Shown one piece after another: positions 1 through 14,330 of a stretch of 64,000 nt of DNA. The stretch is taken from contig BDGG01000001.1 of assembly GCA_001949185.1 (NCBI GenBank), positions 4,580,629 through 4,644,628 of the forward strand, read 5' to 3'. The notes under the pieces are model-generated. The model searched no databases and had not been told where the DNA came from. It saw only the letters and a program-made list of their open reading frames with translations. This DNA is from Ramazzottius varieornatus. Lineage: Eukaryota > Tardigrada > Eutardigrada > Parachela > Ramazzottiidae. Position 1 is the first letter of the stretch. Each line of letters starts with the position of its first letter. A program made the translations under genes and the position numbers.

Positions 1-69
1 TTTCTGTACAGCCATTTTCTGCGCTGAAGACGTGGAAGAAAATCGAAGATTGATTCGAAATCATGCAAT

Positions 70-1553
70 TCAGCGTTTGTCGGCAGCGTCGAATGCGTCG
101 GCGGTGTGGAAGTTCATCTTGATGTTATTGGGATCGAAGGGATCGATGACTGGAAGTCCGTGAGCTTTGCGTTCCTTCTCTATGTGGATCAAATTGTCAA
201 TCTGATCCGACGAGATGCGCGATTCGTCGTGCGACGTTAGATCCAGCTCCATGAAGTTCCCGCCGGTTCGCAACAACTCTTCTTCCCGCTGCTTTCGCGC
301 CACTCCTTCGGGGTTCAGCATGGCCAAATCCAAGGTCTCCTTGTCATTCCCGCCTCCCGAAGCTTCGTTTCTTTCAGTCGTACCACCTCCATGCAGAGGC
401 GCTTTTTCTGCCGAAAAATACCATATATTGCACACGAAGTCATATCAACCGTGAGTTTTAGGACGTCAGCATTGATTCCACCCGGACGCATCTTCTCAAG
501 TGGCGCGTCTTCTCATTGACATTGCCCAAGAGATTGCGTCACTTGGGAAAAAAGATTTGTGCGAGATCATTTGCCGACGTTTCAATTACTGTAGCTCTCT
601 CAGTTCGTTCTCCACCTTTTAGAGTTGAGTCAGTCTTTTCGACTGTTTCGGTTTTGTGGGTTCGCTGTTCGCCCACGTCTCTTCCTTCGTGTCTGGTGGC
701 TTTGGTCTCTTCAACTTTGGTCGTCTTTGCGGGAACGCCGTGTCTGTGAGACATGTGCAGATCGGCACCTTCCGGCTCCGTGAGACTCTGGGAATAATGT
801 TCGATGATGCCCGTCACCTCATCGGAGGGGCGATTGGAGATCCTGGCCAGCTCCTTCATGCGTTCCTTGATATCTTTCTCCTCCGCTTCGTTCTGTTCTT
901 TGCTGAGCTTACGGTCATGACGATCGAGGTGCAGCGTGTGGAGGATCTGCTTTTTAATACCGCGATGTTCATGCGCTCCTTCGCCATGCTTATGATGCAC
1001 TTCGATCTCGTCCGATAGAATGTGTCCTTCCTGGTCCGTCTTGAAACGAACAGTGTGCTCGAGCGTGGGGACTTCCTCCTTCATTTTGTCTTCCCGTTCC
1101 TGCCACCACATCATCATCGGGCGACATGAAAATATGCTCACGTGATAGACTGCTTGATAGGTTCTGCTAACTTACCGCAAGTTTCTTAGCTCGTTCTTCC
1201 TGTTCGATCTGTTTCTGAAGACCCGGGTACATTCCCGGATACGCTTCCAGCAAATGTTCTCGGGAGGGTGCTGGCGCAGGAATGACCGCTTGGCGCGTTA
1301 TGTCATCCATGATGCCACTTCCTCCTGCTGCCGATTCGTGCCCTAATCCACTTTTGCCTTTACTGTCCGTGCGTTGCCTGAGCTCGTTAACGGTGCGAGG
1401 GACTCCAGCTCCTGTCTGCTGTCCAGTGGCTGGATCATAAGCTACATTGTACTCCGGATGGTCTTCTTTGGTGTACTTTTCAGCACCTGCGAATATTCCA
1501 CCGTCCGTCCGTTCCGGGTCCTGTGAGACCTTCTTGGCGCTGTATTCCGACAT
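70..1553 (-). CDS. Uncharacterised highly charged, probably disordered protein
   Basis: I do not recognise this gene. Three exons join in frame: 1176-1553, 616-1099 and 70-407, giving about 399 residues. The first splice is clear (GTAAG donor, phase 0). The second uses a weaker GTGGAG donor in phase 1, so the 616 boundary is less certain; another GT donor a few codons later would not match the acceptor phase. The protein starts MSEYSAKKV, has no signal peptide or membrane segment, and is dominated by E, K, D, R, H, G and T. A middle section (about residues 125-210) is rich in His and Glu/Lys and could form amphipathic helix. The C-terminal part is Gly-rich, then acidic. Composition resembles heat-soluble or LEA-like desiccation proteins, but I see no diagnostic motif, so function is only a suggestion. 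A probable 5' UTR intron has its donor near 1706. A family A element lies in intron 2. Confidence 0.7.
459..584. repeat. Family A palindromic element, copy 1
   Basis: Ends read GGACGTCAGC... and ...ATTTGCCGACGT; the inner arms are the diverged words CAAGTGGCGCG and GCGTCACTTGG. It lies inside the predicted second intron of the charged-protein gene and reaches within about 30 bases of the preferred donor. Confidence 0.75.
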
Positions 1554-1770
1554 GATCCTCTTATGAGCCTTGTCGGAGGAAAAAATAATGCTTTGTTAAA
1601 GGTTTAGCAGTACTGTATAAAAGCAGCAGGAAAGAAGCCAGAATGATAAGTGGAAAGTACACTTTTTGATATACCTGCATCGATGCCTCCAGCCAAACAA
1701 ATAACTTACCGTGCTCGGTGAACGTTCTCGATCGATCGTTCTGTTTTGCCGGTGGTCGGCGCGGCCCCAC

Positions 1771-3370
<1,600 letters not shown>

Positions 3371-3488
3371 ATTTAAAATACTTCATCACTTTGTAGGCTT
3401 TTCTTAACTAACTCTCGAAGTACCTGGTTCTGTGTTGAACAGTATAGTCAAACGCAAGTACCGCGTTTTAACATCGAAATGTTTCGCG

Positions 3489-3494
3489 AATAAA
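3489..3494 (+). promoter_or_regulatory. Polyadenylation hexamer for RPL10
   Basis: AATAAA about 120 bases after the RPL10 stop codon, in the short convergent gap before the PDE9A 3' end. Confidence 0.6.
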
Positions 3495-3706
3495 ACTTTT
3501 GTCCAACTTGATGGTGTTTTCCTTGTACGTTCGTCAGAGGTGTAAACCAGTTCACGGTTCCGTTTCACAACAATCACACCGGCAGACGGACACATCAAAT
3601 AGCACTCAAAAAGAACCATCCGCGGAATCTACGGAAAGATTTCAAGAGGAGGGAATACAATAAAATGTTCTGTGCACAGATCAACAAACATAGCTGCCAG
3701 AAAAAA

Positions 3707-6700
3707 CTAGCTTTCTTGTTTAGCTGTAGAAACTCTTCTTTCAGCGGCCAGCGCTTTCTGTAAACAACAGGACAAAATCGTGAAGGTGAGAAACCTCGAA
3801 ATGTAGACTAAACCATACCTTAGCATCGTCTTCCTGTTTCATCTTCTCGTAATGACGTTGAGCTTGTCTGAGCGACTCCACCAGCGTGGAGTCGAGTTGA
3901 GGGAACATTCGAGCGACAGCCTCGAAGAGAGGCAAAAGAACAAACTTGATAAAACCAATCTGAGCAGTAGGCTTCGTGACTTTTTCACGATCCATGAAAG
4001 GCGCCACTGGAAGACCTTCAGCCTTCTCACGATCCGACTGGTTGAAATACTCCTCCAAAAGACAGTCTAACCACGGCTCTGACACGTCCATTGGCCGAAC
4101 TTCATTGGAAATGTCGCAGCACTTAATAAGAATCATCTTGAGCTACAAAAGAGAAAGGCAACGATGAGACCTGAAGGTGAGACCGGAAGAGGTCGAAAAC
4201 TGGGAAGACATCGAGCAACCACTAGCACCTGCATACCGGCGCGCCAGAGCCGGTATGTAGGTTAGTGTATGCAGGTGCTTGAGACGTGGAGTTTTTGGCC
4301 TGGCAAAGAAGGGATTTTATGCGGTCATGGGGACATATTGCGTTGGTGCATAATTTAAATTTGTAATTTGAAAAAAGGTCAGCCTTAAGAATCTAAAGGG
4401 TATTTCGATGTCTCTACCGAAGTAATATGTTCGTCATTATTCCAGTCGAACTGATCGACATTATGCTTGAATTTCTCGAGGATCTCCGCGTGTCTTGCCA
4501 TATCGGTGGCTAATATGAGTGCAATGATGCCCACTCGTATTCTGAGGAAATCGGCCTCGCTAACATTGGAGAAAATATTGCATTCAGGCTGGGAGAGAAT
4601 CTGGAAGCACACGGCGGCGTGATGGTTCTCCAAGGGAGACTGATCGTTATAGCGGATTGCCAGCTCTGTTTTGGCGTTAATTTGATACCTGTAATCAATA
4701 GGAAGAATGAGGGCTGCGATATTGGCTCCCATATCGCCCAGCCAATAGTCGACTGGTGAGGGAAAGAAACCTACGCGTTATTGTAGCCGGGATGATCAAG
4801 ATCGTGACACACGCAGGCGGTAATCAACAGTCCCAGGTCGAACTTGCTGATCTTCTCCTGCAGGTTACACAGATGAATCATACCGTACATCATTTGCGTG
4901 ACACAAAAACAGTGCCGGAAATTGTGGAAGGGATTATTGCGATAACTGGCTTGTACGCATAACTACAAAGAGAAGAAAAACAGTTTACATATTCAGCGAA
5001 CCCGAAGGACCCTACAAGAGCTCGGCAAAGAAGCTCAACAAGGTCAATTTTCCAAGCGACACGCGTCCTTATGGTTATTGGCTAAAAGCGTGCTCCCCTT
5101 GGGAGAAAAATCCTGTCGAGTTTGCCTGCCCAGGCTTCCCGTTATGTATGGGAATCCCACCGGATTCCAGAAAACACTAGAAGAACTAGTGGGTGGGGGT
5201 TTACGAAGCAATTGACGGTTCCAATTACCAGCCATCGTTTCAAGGTGACAGGGTTCATGTTGAATTCATGGACCAAGCCCAGTTCATGGTACATGTGCTC
5301 CAGCAAGCTCAACATCTGTAACGAAGAGAACATCAGCATCGTGTGAACCTGGATTGTTTCTGCCAAGATCGTGCTATTCGATCATTTCCTGAGTATCGGG
5401 TAATGTCAACTGAGCACTCAAGCTCCAAACAAGCTGGCCAGATCCATAATCACGAAGGACTCCCATGGACAAAGAAGACAAAGAGGCTGATTTGAACACG
5501 CGAAGGATCATGCGTCTAACAGTACCTCGTTCGGTTCCCAGTGCCATATGTCAAAGGTGGGCTTCTTCAGGTAATCAATCGTCTCTTGCGACAGAATATA
5601 CTGCAAAGAGAGAAACGTTAAGGACTGAAAGAAGTCACGCTGGTTCATAATAATAAACAAATATCAGACCTTCGGGTAGGTGGGCATGTGAGCGTAAACA
5701 ATCTTCTTGTCGTCACTGAGCGAACTATAAAACAGACACACCCGTTGAGAAATATTATGCCTATCATGTCAGCTTCCGCCGCGCATGACGTCAAAGCGCC
5801 GCACGTACAAAACACGTCTTACACCGTAACGACTAATGACGTCATACGCAAAAACAGCGAAAAGCGTCGAAAGGGGTTTTCACTACTTCTGAGAGCGAAA
5901 TCTGGTAATTTTTTTCATCGTATTCTAGGAAGATCGTTCCGAAGACACTTCAGCAAACTGTCGGGAACACTTGCCTTTGCCTTCCGATGGATTCGGTGGA
6001 GAATTTCTTTGTTTCATACAGCATATTCCGCAGTTCGCTGACATCTTTGCGACATCGCTCTATCTCTACCGTTTTTAGGCCTTCTTCTGAAAACACAGAG
6101 CTTTCTTACAATATGCTACCCACCATCGCGCCAATGTCGTAAGGGTAGAACAGGTAGTGGAGGTTACTATTGGCGTGACAGAAATAGTGCATGGGATCTT
6201 GCAGGCCCATACTTTCCATACGTTTTTCCAGGGCGTCCAGCCGTTTCGTGATATTTTCTTTCAGCTCATCCGTCCGAAGTACCCTAGAACAAACGAACTT
6301 CCTGCGACGCACAGTTAGTCGAGTTCGATATGAAGAGATAATTAACGTCGACTTAAAATGAAATATTGTCAGGAAAGAATCCAATTAAATTTTATTGATG
6401 ATGATAAAAGTCGCCTAACGTCCAAAGACAGCCAATCAATGCCTTATTTGAGGTTGCAATCAAACGGTTTTCTTCAGTGGGTCTCTCGAAATGACGTCAG
6501 TCGGCGGAAGTGGAAGGGCATACCGGGCACACAGAAATCTGGTCATACCTGTTCAGCTGTTCAGAAAGTTGAGTGACAACTGACTGTATCAGATCAGTAT
6601 TATCTACAAAGAAAAAAATGCAGCAAAAGGAAATAGGCAGGAACAAGCTCTCTGAGTTAAGAATTGTCGGAGATATGCGGTAAACGTCTCCAGCAAGAAA

Positions 6701-7952
6701 CGTGGCGGAGATGCTTTTTCCTGCGCACTTCTCTGAGAGTCCTAGTCCCCTGCCTGGGACGGCAGAAAACGGATGATGATAACGAACCTGTAAACGGGTC
6801 TTTGACAATCTTGGTCTCGATGACTTGTACTTTGAATGGAGTGTCCGTGCTGTTGGAAGCCATGGAAGGTGAGATGGTGACAAGGCCGCCATACTTGTCC
6901 TTGAGAATCACGCCTGTCCAACTAAAACGCAAATGCCGGTTATATCGAGCACCGGTCTATACAAGGTCTTCAAGACCTTATCGTTCCGTAAGTGAAGGAC
7001 CATAATTTGGCGATTTCCAAACTAGATCTGAACGCTACTGTTTGACCGGCTAAATCTGCACATGATTAGCGTTTCAAGACGAAAATTCGTCCCGGAATTA
7101 GCTCTATGGAACCTGAGTCGATCCCGAACCGATCCCAGTTTCGTCTCTCTTTGAATTCTTGGGGATACAAATCTGATTCTGTTCGTGGGATTAATGCGCG
7201 CATCGTGTTACCCTATATTTCAACCGGTTTCCTGAAGGAACTGAAAAAATAACGAAGCGACCCTTTGCGTACTTCGCAGCTCTCTCTATCGATATTTGAG
7301 TTGTCGATATACTGTAATATTGCCGCATTTTGATGCAACAAAAAGGTCACAGACTCACAAGTAGCGTAACTCCAAACTCGTAGGATGGCGAGACGTCTTT
7401 AAATTTCTTACACATGCTATAGTGAGATTTGGTAGGTGCGTAACGACTCTTACAAAACATACAGATAAATGGTTAGGATGTACCTTGACGCTCCAGCGGC
7501 CATAGCAATAGTCTCTTGGATATCCTTAGAAGAGCTGTGAGGTGTAAAAATGATCTGCAAAAGAAGAACATGGATATTATTCAAGCGTATGATTTATAGA
7601 AAACCCTGGTGGCCATGCAAGTGGAATAATTCATTTTTATATTGAGAGATGTATATGATTTTACGGTTACTTGTCTAAAAAGAATGTCGGCTACGTTCCC
7701 TCCACGAAGACGGTTTTTCTATCTCGATTGTAGAAAAAAAAAAAGCACACAGAAATTCTACAATATCAAAAAACACTTGACACATCGTCAATTTAGCCTT
7801 TTGCATAAACATCACAACATTGAAAAAATATGCATAATCCAGGATCATTTCGGGTTTCAATGTTTAAGATTTTGGTTCCATACCTTCTCAATCTTTCCAT
7901 GGATGTCCACGTAAACGCATCGCGAATGTTGCCCAGACGCGCCATTTCCCAT
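3707..7952 (-). CDS. PDE9A: cGMP-specific 3',5'-cyclic phosphodiesterase 9A
   Basis: It hydrolyses cGMP to GMP. Fourteen exons join in frame to 529 residues: 7884-7952, 7484-7554, 7414-7446, 6788-6921, 6549-6603, 6213-6283, 5975-6080, 5670-5724, 5526-5600, 5229-5315, 4775-4962, 4418-4688, 3819-4142 and 3707-3757. The start [20 protein letters not shown] corresponds to the MGSGSSS start of vertebrate PDE9A, including a Gly2 that could be myristoylated. The catalytic domain holds both metal-binding motifs, [13 protein letters not shown] and [20 protein letters not shown], and the PDE9-type ending [14 protein letters not shown]...[20 protein letters not shown]. All expected His and Asp metal ligands are present. 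One intron (5725-5974) appears to use a GC donor (AAAG/GCAAGT), which is the only choice that keeps phase. A family B palindrome lies in the intron at 4143-4417. Confidence 0.95.
4224..4279. repeat. Family B palindrome, copy 1
   Basis: Perfect 13-base arms AGCACCTGCATAC and GTATGCAGGTGCT enclose a smaller CGGC...GCCG palindrome. It lies in a PDE9A intron. Confidence 0.8.
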
Positions 7953-10018
7953 TCTGGTCAATTTTGTCGGCTGAAGGAATCTTACACGTCCCGAAGCTCG
8001 ACGATCATGAGAAAATCAGTTCCACCAAAAAACGGCTAAGGTCCTGGCAGCACTTTTATTGTCAACGGGTATCTGTGGTACCATACATGCGGCTGCGACA
8101 CTAGCGGTTTTCTTTTAAGTCAAACGGAGTAGGAAGTAGGGAAGCACGAATATGGTGAAAGCCATGCAGGTCAAAGGTGAGCAAAGGTAAGAGTAAACTC
8201 AGCTGCGTCGTCGTCGACGTCGTTACCTTTTATCTATATTCTGTGGCGGGGAAGATCAATGCCTTACAGGCCCGAGATTTGCCTGCTATTAACCGCCTGA
8301 GCTACATCACATCGGTGGTGAAACAATCCCCGTTCGTCCTCGCGCTTTTCATCCTCCCGGGAAATACTGCATCGGGATCGATCGATGTACGTGCTTTCTT
8401 CCCGGTATGGGCTTCGATAAGTCCCCTCTCTGATCGAATCCCTGCGTTGGGCGATACATCAGATAAAAATAGAACAGAAGGTTGACTTGAGCGCGGCTTT
8501 CCCGAAAGGGCCCTTTTCAGCATTCAATAAGGACGAAGAGCTTCCGTCAGACCACCGATCCATTACCGCCAAATACTTTCATGCCTATAAACCTCCCCTG
8601 ATACCCCCACGTCGCACGAAGCCCTGTAATCACTACTTTAAACCGCATATGACACCGATAAATCCTCCATATTCCAGAAACCATGACTCGAACTGGGATG
8701 TCGGCAAATGACTTGAACATGATTTATTCCCCCAGCGGCGCACACTTATTGCTAGAAATAGTGAGAACGTGCGCCACTTGAGATAACAATCATGTTCCAT
8801 TCATTTGCGGGCGCCCCAATTCTTGTTCTACGCAGACGTACTATTGATAAGTGATTTCAGCAGAATATGTTTACTTCATTTTTCAGAAGAGCCAAAATAG
8901 CGTAGGGGGTTTAGCGTCGGTCACTCAGCGATTACCGAGTGTTCGTGCCAAACCGCAGGGTACGGTGAATGAGTTGAAGAACGGAACGAAAGGCAGACGA
9001 CTCTTCTCAGGCCGTTATCTGCTCAAAATTCCAGGTTTCCGACTGACTTCAACTAACCTGAGTTCTCCCCTGCAGAATTAGTCTTTGTCGAAATCTTGTG
9101 GTCTAAAATTTTCTATGTACTGTCTGTCAAAATGTATTTCATTTCGAACACCAGTTGTCCGTGAGAAAACTTTCTCCCTTTTGATGTAATAAAAAAAACG
9201 GGGGAAGAATATTCTGCTCAAATCAATTGCGGACGTCCCAAGTTACGTGCATTTATGACGTCGTAGCGTGGACCTGCGAGATCCTGGAATGCTAAAAACT
9301 ATCCTTCTGGTTCTCCGTTCCACCGTTTGGTACCGGCCACCGTGGGTCTACACATTCAGCGTCACGGTAAACACCCAGGAAAATTGGAAACCCAATCTAA
9401 TGAACACGAGTGACGCAACCAAGAATCCCTCATCCTTTAACTCATCCAAAGACTACAATCTGGGCGAGCCGGAAGGTCGAGGGATTAGGACTGGAAAACC
9501 TCCGATCAGTGTTGAAACTTCCGAATATAGTGATGAGTATTTCGATCATCTTGGCAGTTCTGCAAATTAGGCGGAATGGCTATTCGATCGTCTTAACGAA
9601 GTATACACTTTCGGATAGCAGCGCTCAATCGTCCAGGAACGGCAGTAAAATTACCAGAAATACCAGTTCTATTTTGAAAATGGAAATTGGTGGTAATCAC
9701 GACAGCACAAGACGGTGATTTTCACCAAAATACAACGTCGTCCTCTGTAAGAGCTTCCGAAGGCCAATTAGATCACCGAATCGATAAACGATACGATTAG
9801 TCTAAAACAAGAACCACATCCTAAGCACGTCGGATCTTTCAATGCGGAAAAAGAAGATCAATAAACCCTATTCTGTATTTTCCATATCACAATCCAATTG
9901 TTAGATCAGAAAACCCAGATTTTGTAATTGTATGTACTGTGCACAGAGCTCTGTTCAGCTACCAGGAAGAAGTTCTTGCAATGTAGTCTTATTCCTTGAG
10001 AAGGTTTACCTCACAGGC
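7953..10018. other. Intergenic region between PDE9A and DCAF8
   Basis: About 2 kb without a recognisable gene. The PDE9A promoter should lie at its left end and the DCAF8 3' UTR at its right end. It contains one full-length family A element (8694-8818). Open stretches around 8177-9081 and 9268-9718 have no splice-linked homology that I can see. Confidence 0.5.
8694..8818. repeat. Family A palindromic element, copy 2 (full length)
   Basis: One of the best preserved copies. It starts TGGGATGTCGGCAAATGACT and ends with the inverse, CATTTGCGGGCGCCCCA. The inner arm GTGCGCCACTTGA is intact and the left counterpart reads CCCAGCGGCGCAC. The total is 125 bp. Flanks CGAAC and ATTCT show no clear target-site duplication. 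Confidence 0.85.
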
Positions 10019-12764
10019 TTATGACATGCGGCAGCCAGGCGGAGCAGGACCTTCTCCATCATCGTCCGATTCAGAGTCCCCTTCCAACGGCGGCTGTAAA
10101 CGAAGAAGACACTCAACGTCACAATGCACTCTATAGTTCACCTTCCAGACTTCACCCACCATTTCGTTGGGGTCAGCAGGAGCAGCGGGTCGGCGCTGTG
10201 CACGGGCAGCACGATCAGCACGAGCACCTCGTTGTTGGAGATGCTGCATCAGCATCATGAGGAATTCGCCTTCACCCACTCCACCCATCCGACCACCCAT
10301 TCGATACTCCCTCTTGCGCTCCTCGAAGTTCTTCCTCATGGCCTACAGTAAAAAGTTTCAGATCAAAATCAACGCCAGGAAAAATGGCTGTAAGCAAGTG
10401 GTTCGGCTGACATTACCTCTGTGAGCTGGTTGAGACACGCTGGTGATTCGCCAGTCGGCGCCCACACTTTGATGGAGTGCTCCAGGCCGCTTGTGGCAAA
10501 TATCGGGTCCATTGGGTGTGGCTCCAAGACGTTCACCTTAAACACCACACATTATCAATAGGGTAACGCTCGACGAACAAGACCGAGAGCGTCGTTTTTT
10601 TTCAACTGGCGCACAACTTTAACCAGCAACACTGGAAACGTTCGCCACTTTGGAAAGCAATCAAGCCAATGTTTTCAATGTGAACTAAGAACTGGGAAAC
10701 TGAAAGCTTGGCTTACCGCGCCGATTCCGTCAGCTTCCAAGTAATGTACGACTTTCTGTGATTCTTTTTCCCAGAAGAAGACCTTGCCGCAGTCGCTGCC
10801 ACTGACGACGTACTCGCTTCGGGGCCCGAAGAAGTTGACGCCCTTCACAGTCTGATTGTTGCGGTGTCCTTCGTATTCATGCGCCGCAATGCTGGCTAGC
10901 ACCTCACTGCTCGTATTGATGTCATTGAAGAGAAAGACGTTATGATCATTGTAGCTTGCAATGATTTCTGGAAGAAAAACTGCACTTCAAACGAGAGCTG
11001 GGCAAACATACCTGATAAGACTGTTTCACCAAGGTGGCGCATGTTTGCGGTGTTATTGCTATCAACGTGCGCCACTTGGAGAAACGGTCTTGTCGAAGTA
11101 AATATGCCCAGGTCCCAGATCAATTTCCAGATGTGTTTCAGTTTTAAAGTTTTAGACCTGATCCACAGTAGTTGTAGACAGCTGAAGAGGCGCTGTACCG
11201 CGCACGTGTTGTTGTTTTGAGATGACCCGGACAGAGTTTCATTAACGGAGGGTAGCGTGGTTCCTCTCGCAGCTGGCGCAGATCGTAAACTCTAGGAAAA
11301 GAAAGCAAACGGTAAAGTATAAAGATCCAAAAGTCACTTCCACTTCGATCGACTACACAGACGATTAAGCTAGCCAATTACCGGACGTATTTATCTTGAC
11401 CAGAAAGGACGAACTCGTACGACTTCAGCGGGTTCGTCATGATCGAATACAAAGGCACTTTCTCATCTCCATCTGCCACGGCCACCGTCATTTCCGACTT
11501 GTTGCTGGCGGCAGCTGTGCGGATATCCAGAAACTTCACAAGACCATCTTCCCCACAGGACATTACGTGGTACTGCGAGTCCGGCCGCACGTCGATCTAT
11601 AGTAAAAATAAAGCAGCGTAAAGTTTTACGCGAACGGAGATATAATTCGAAGGAAACGTAGCAAGAACTGGCTGCCTTGTCTGGCATGACGTTACTAACC
11701 TTGTGACAAGCGCCCTTATGTCGAGCGAGGAGCTTGTCGACCGGTGGGACGCCTGCTTCGGACAGTTGGTGCATACGCACAGTTCCATCTCGGGCAGAAG
11801 ATACAAGTAGCGAGTCGTTACTCAACGGAATAAACTTGCTCTGCAAATCAATTACGATTAATTTCTTATAGTACTTAATGCAACACGGAGATCATATGGA
11901 ATATGGCAAATTTTACGGACATACCTGAAAGACGTTTGATCTGTGATTCGAGTTGAACGCGTACTTTAGCTTTTTGCTATTCCAGTCCCAAAGACAAATC
12001 TTCAGATCGTCCGAGCCACTAGCCAGCATTGTTCCGGACGGATTGAAGTTGAGGGCATTTACACAACCTAGAGAAACCAGAGAATTGTTTTTTAATATAT
12101 GCCAGCACGGAACAAACTGAATATGAAAATATGGTATACCTTCGTGGTGTTCGAGATTGGTCCATAACGAAAGCTTCCTAAGCATGCCTCGATCACCAGC
12201 CAGTTTCTGCCGTATGGCTAGAGGATGTCTGTATCCGGGAAGAACTCCGTACTCTTTCCGTAAGAGAAAGGAAGAGAAGAAAATGTCCGACGAAGACAAG
12301 GGGGGAGGAGGGGATATGAGAAGGTGCGGGTCTGTGTCAGGGCGTTTGTACACTTCGTCGTTCTCCAGTTCTCGCCCATCCTCATCCGGATCTCCTTCTG
12401 CATCCTGGTCTTCGTCGTCGTCTTCATCATCGTCCTCGTCGGCACCTTCGTCTTGCCAGTCATTCTCATCGTCGTCAGGGTCGACGAGATGTGGCATGTC
12501 ATTGTCTGCATTCGCGGCAGGATCGGCTGGGTCGTTTGCAGCTGGCATGTCTGGCTGAGGAGCAGGATTTTCCTGCGTGCTAGCCGAGGTACTAGCCTCG
12601 GCGTTTAGCACCAAAGATGCGATACCCCTCTCGATGGACTTCTTCTTTGGAGCGGTGGAGTCCCCGTTTACCGCCTCATGTTTACGCTTATCCGCGTGTC
12701 CAGCTTGGTCAGAGTTGGACGCAGAAGAACTTGCTTCTTCACTTGGATCGCCTGCACCATCCAT
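10019..12764 (-). CDS. DCAF8: DDB1- and CUL4-associated factor 8 (WD-repeat protein)
   Basis: Predicted substrate receptor of the CUL4-DDB1 ubiquitin ligase. Eight exons join exactly in frame (12140-12764, 11925-12067, 11700-11840, 11382-11596, 11158-11291, 10717-10967, 10417-10536, 10019-10342) to 650 residues. The N-terminal 170 residues are low-complexity and very acidic, with a run of Asp and Glu near residues 100-130. The WD40 propeller follows, with DCAF8-type blocks: GCVNALNFNPSGTMLASGSD, DNKLICLWDW-like LKICLWDWNSKKL, RHKGACHK, LSGQDKYVRVYDLRQ, IIASYNDHNVFLF, VSGSDCGKVFFWEKES and LEPHPMDPIFATSGLEHSIK. The C-terminus (MRKNFEERKREYRMGG then an acidic tail) matches the family in layout. 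It is head-to-head with RPS16, about 740 bp between start codons. A family A element sits in the intron at 10968-11157. Confidence 0.93.
10991..11117. repeat. Family A palindromic element, copy 3
   Basis: The right end reads ATATGCCCAGGTCCCA; the inner arms are CCAAGGTGGCGCATG and GTGCGCCACTTGG. It lies in a DCAF8 intron and occupies most of it. Confidence 0.75.
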
Positions 12765-13504
12765 TTCCCGTCAGCAACCTATGTCGATTTACCGGAAGCG
12801 CTGGTGGTGAAGCTGTATGGAAGAGCGAACAGTGGAGTTGTAATCCACCTGCGAGAACACGTCACGCGAACGCCTGTAAAAAGGATCGAGAGCTACTTAG
12901 TATACGTTCTGAATCTTTAGACACCTCGTGACAACTCTTGAACTGTCACGTCCCTCGGTCCCACTTCGGATCACTGTTCCCAGCAGCGATGCAGCAGGAG
13001 GAAGACGCGGGAAATACACGAACTTACAGGGGGAAGACTCGGAAGATGCGAACAAAAGTGGAACATCTGATTCCTCATTCTTTTTTCGGAAAAATTCCGA
13101 CTTCCGGTGTGAGATCGTAAACAAACTCCCTAGAATTTCTGTTCGGGCCACGAATAGAATCGTGGGCTGGCCCAGGCAGCGGGATTTTTGTTTGGTCCAC
13201 ATCACACACCACAGCCTGAACCAGGGTCAGTTGAGCTCTGCCCGTTCGAGCAATCAACCTCCCAGACTAGAGCTCGACTGACCCTGCTAACTTAGCACAG
13301 CTGTTTTAACTTCTGAGTTTCCAACCAAGTGGAGCTGAGCGACCATCAGGGGATCAAGGGTGACCTCCCTTGTCGGTGCCGGAGAGAAAATTTTCAGATC
13401 TATCGGAATAATCGGATGCCGCGAACGGTGTGAAGTTCCCCAGTCTCGTTGCTTTCTTCTGCTTTCTACAGGACTTTGTCTGGATTATCTCCATCTGTTC
13501 CATC
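12765..13504. other. Divergent promoter region DCAF8 / RPS16
   Basis: 740 bp between two divergent start codons. Just before the RPS16 start (13440-13500) the plus strand is pyrimidine-rich (GCTTTCTTCTGCTTTCTACA), which fits a 5' TOP-like ribosomal protein leader. No repeat is seen. Confidence 0.5.

Positions 13505-14330
<826 letters not shown>

Noticed and set aside
9120-9240. Possible decayed family A element ending GCGGACGTCCCA
   Set aside because: Only the last 12 bases match; the inner CAAGTGGCGCAC arms are absent.
12157-12558. Ser-rich plus-strand open stretch
   Set aside because: It is the antisense shadow of the Asp/Glu tract of DCAF8; GAC/GAA codons read as Ser/Phe on the other strand.
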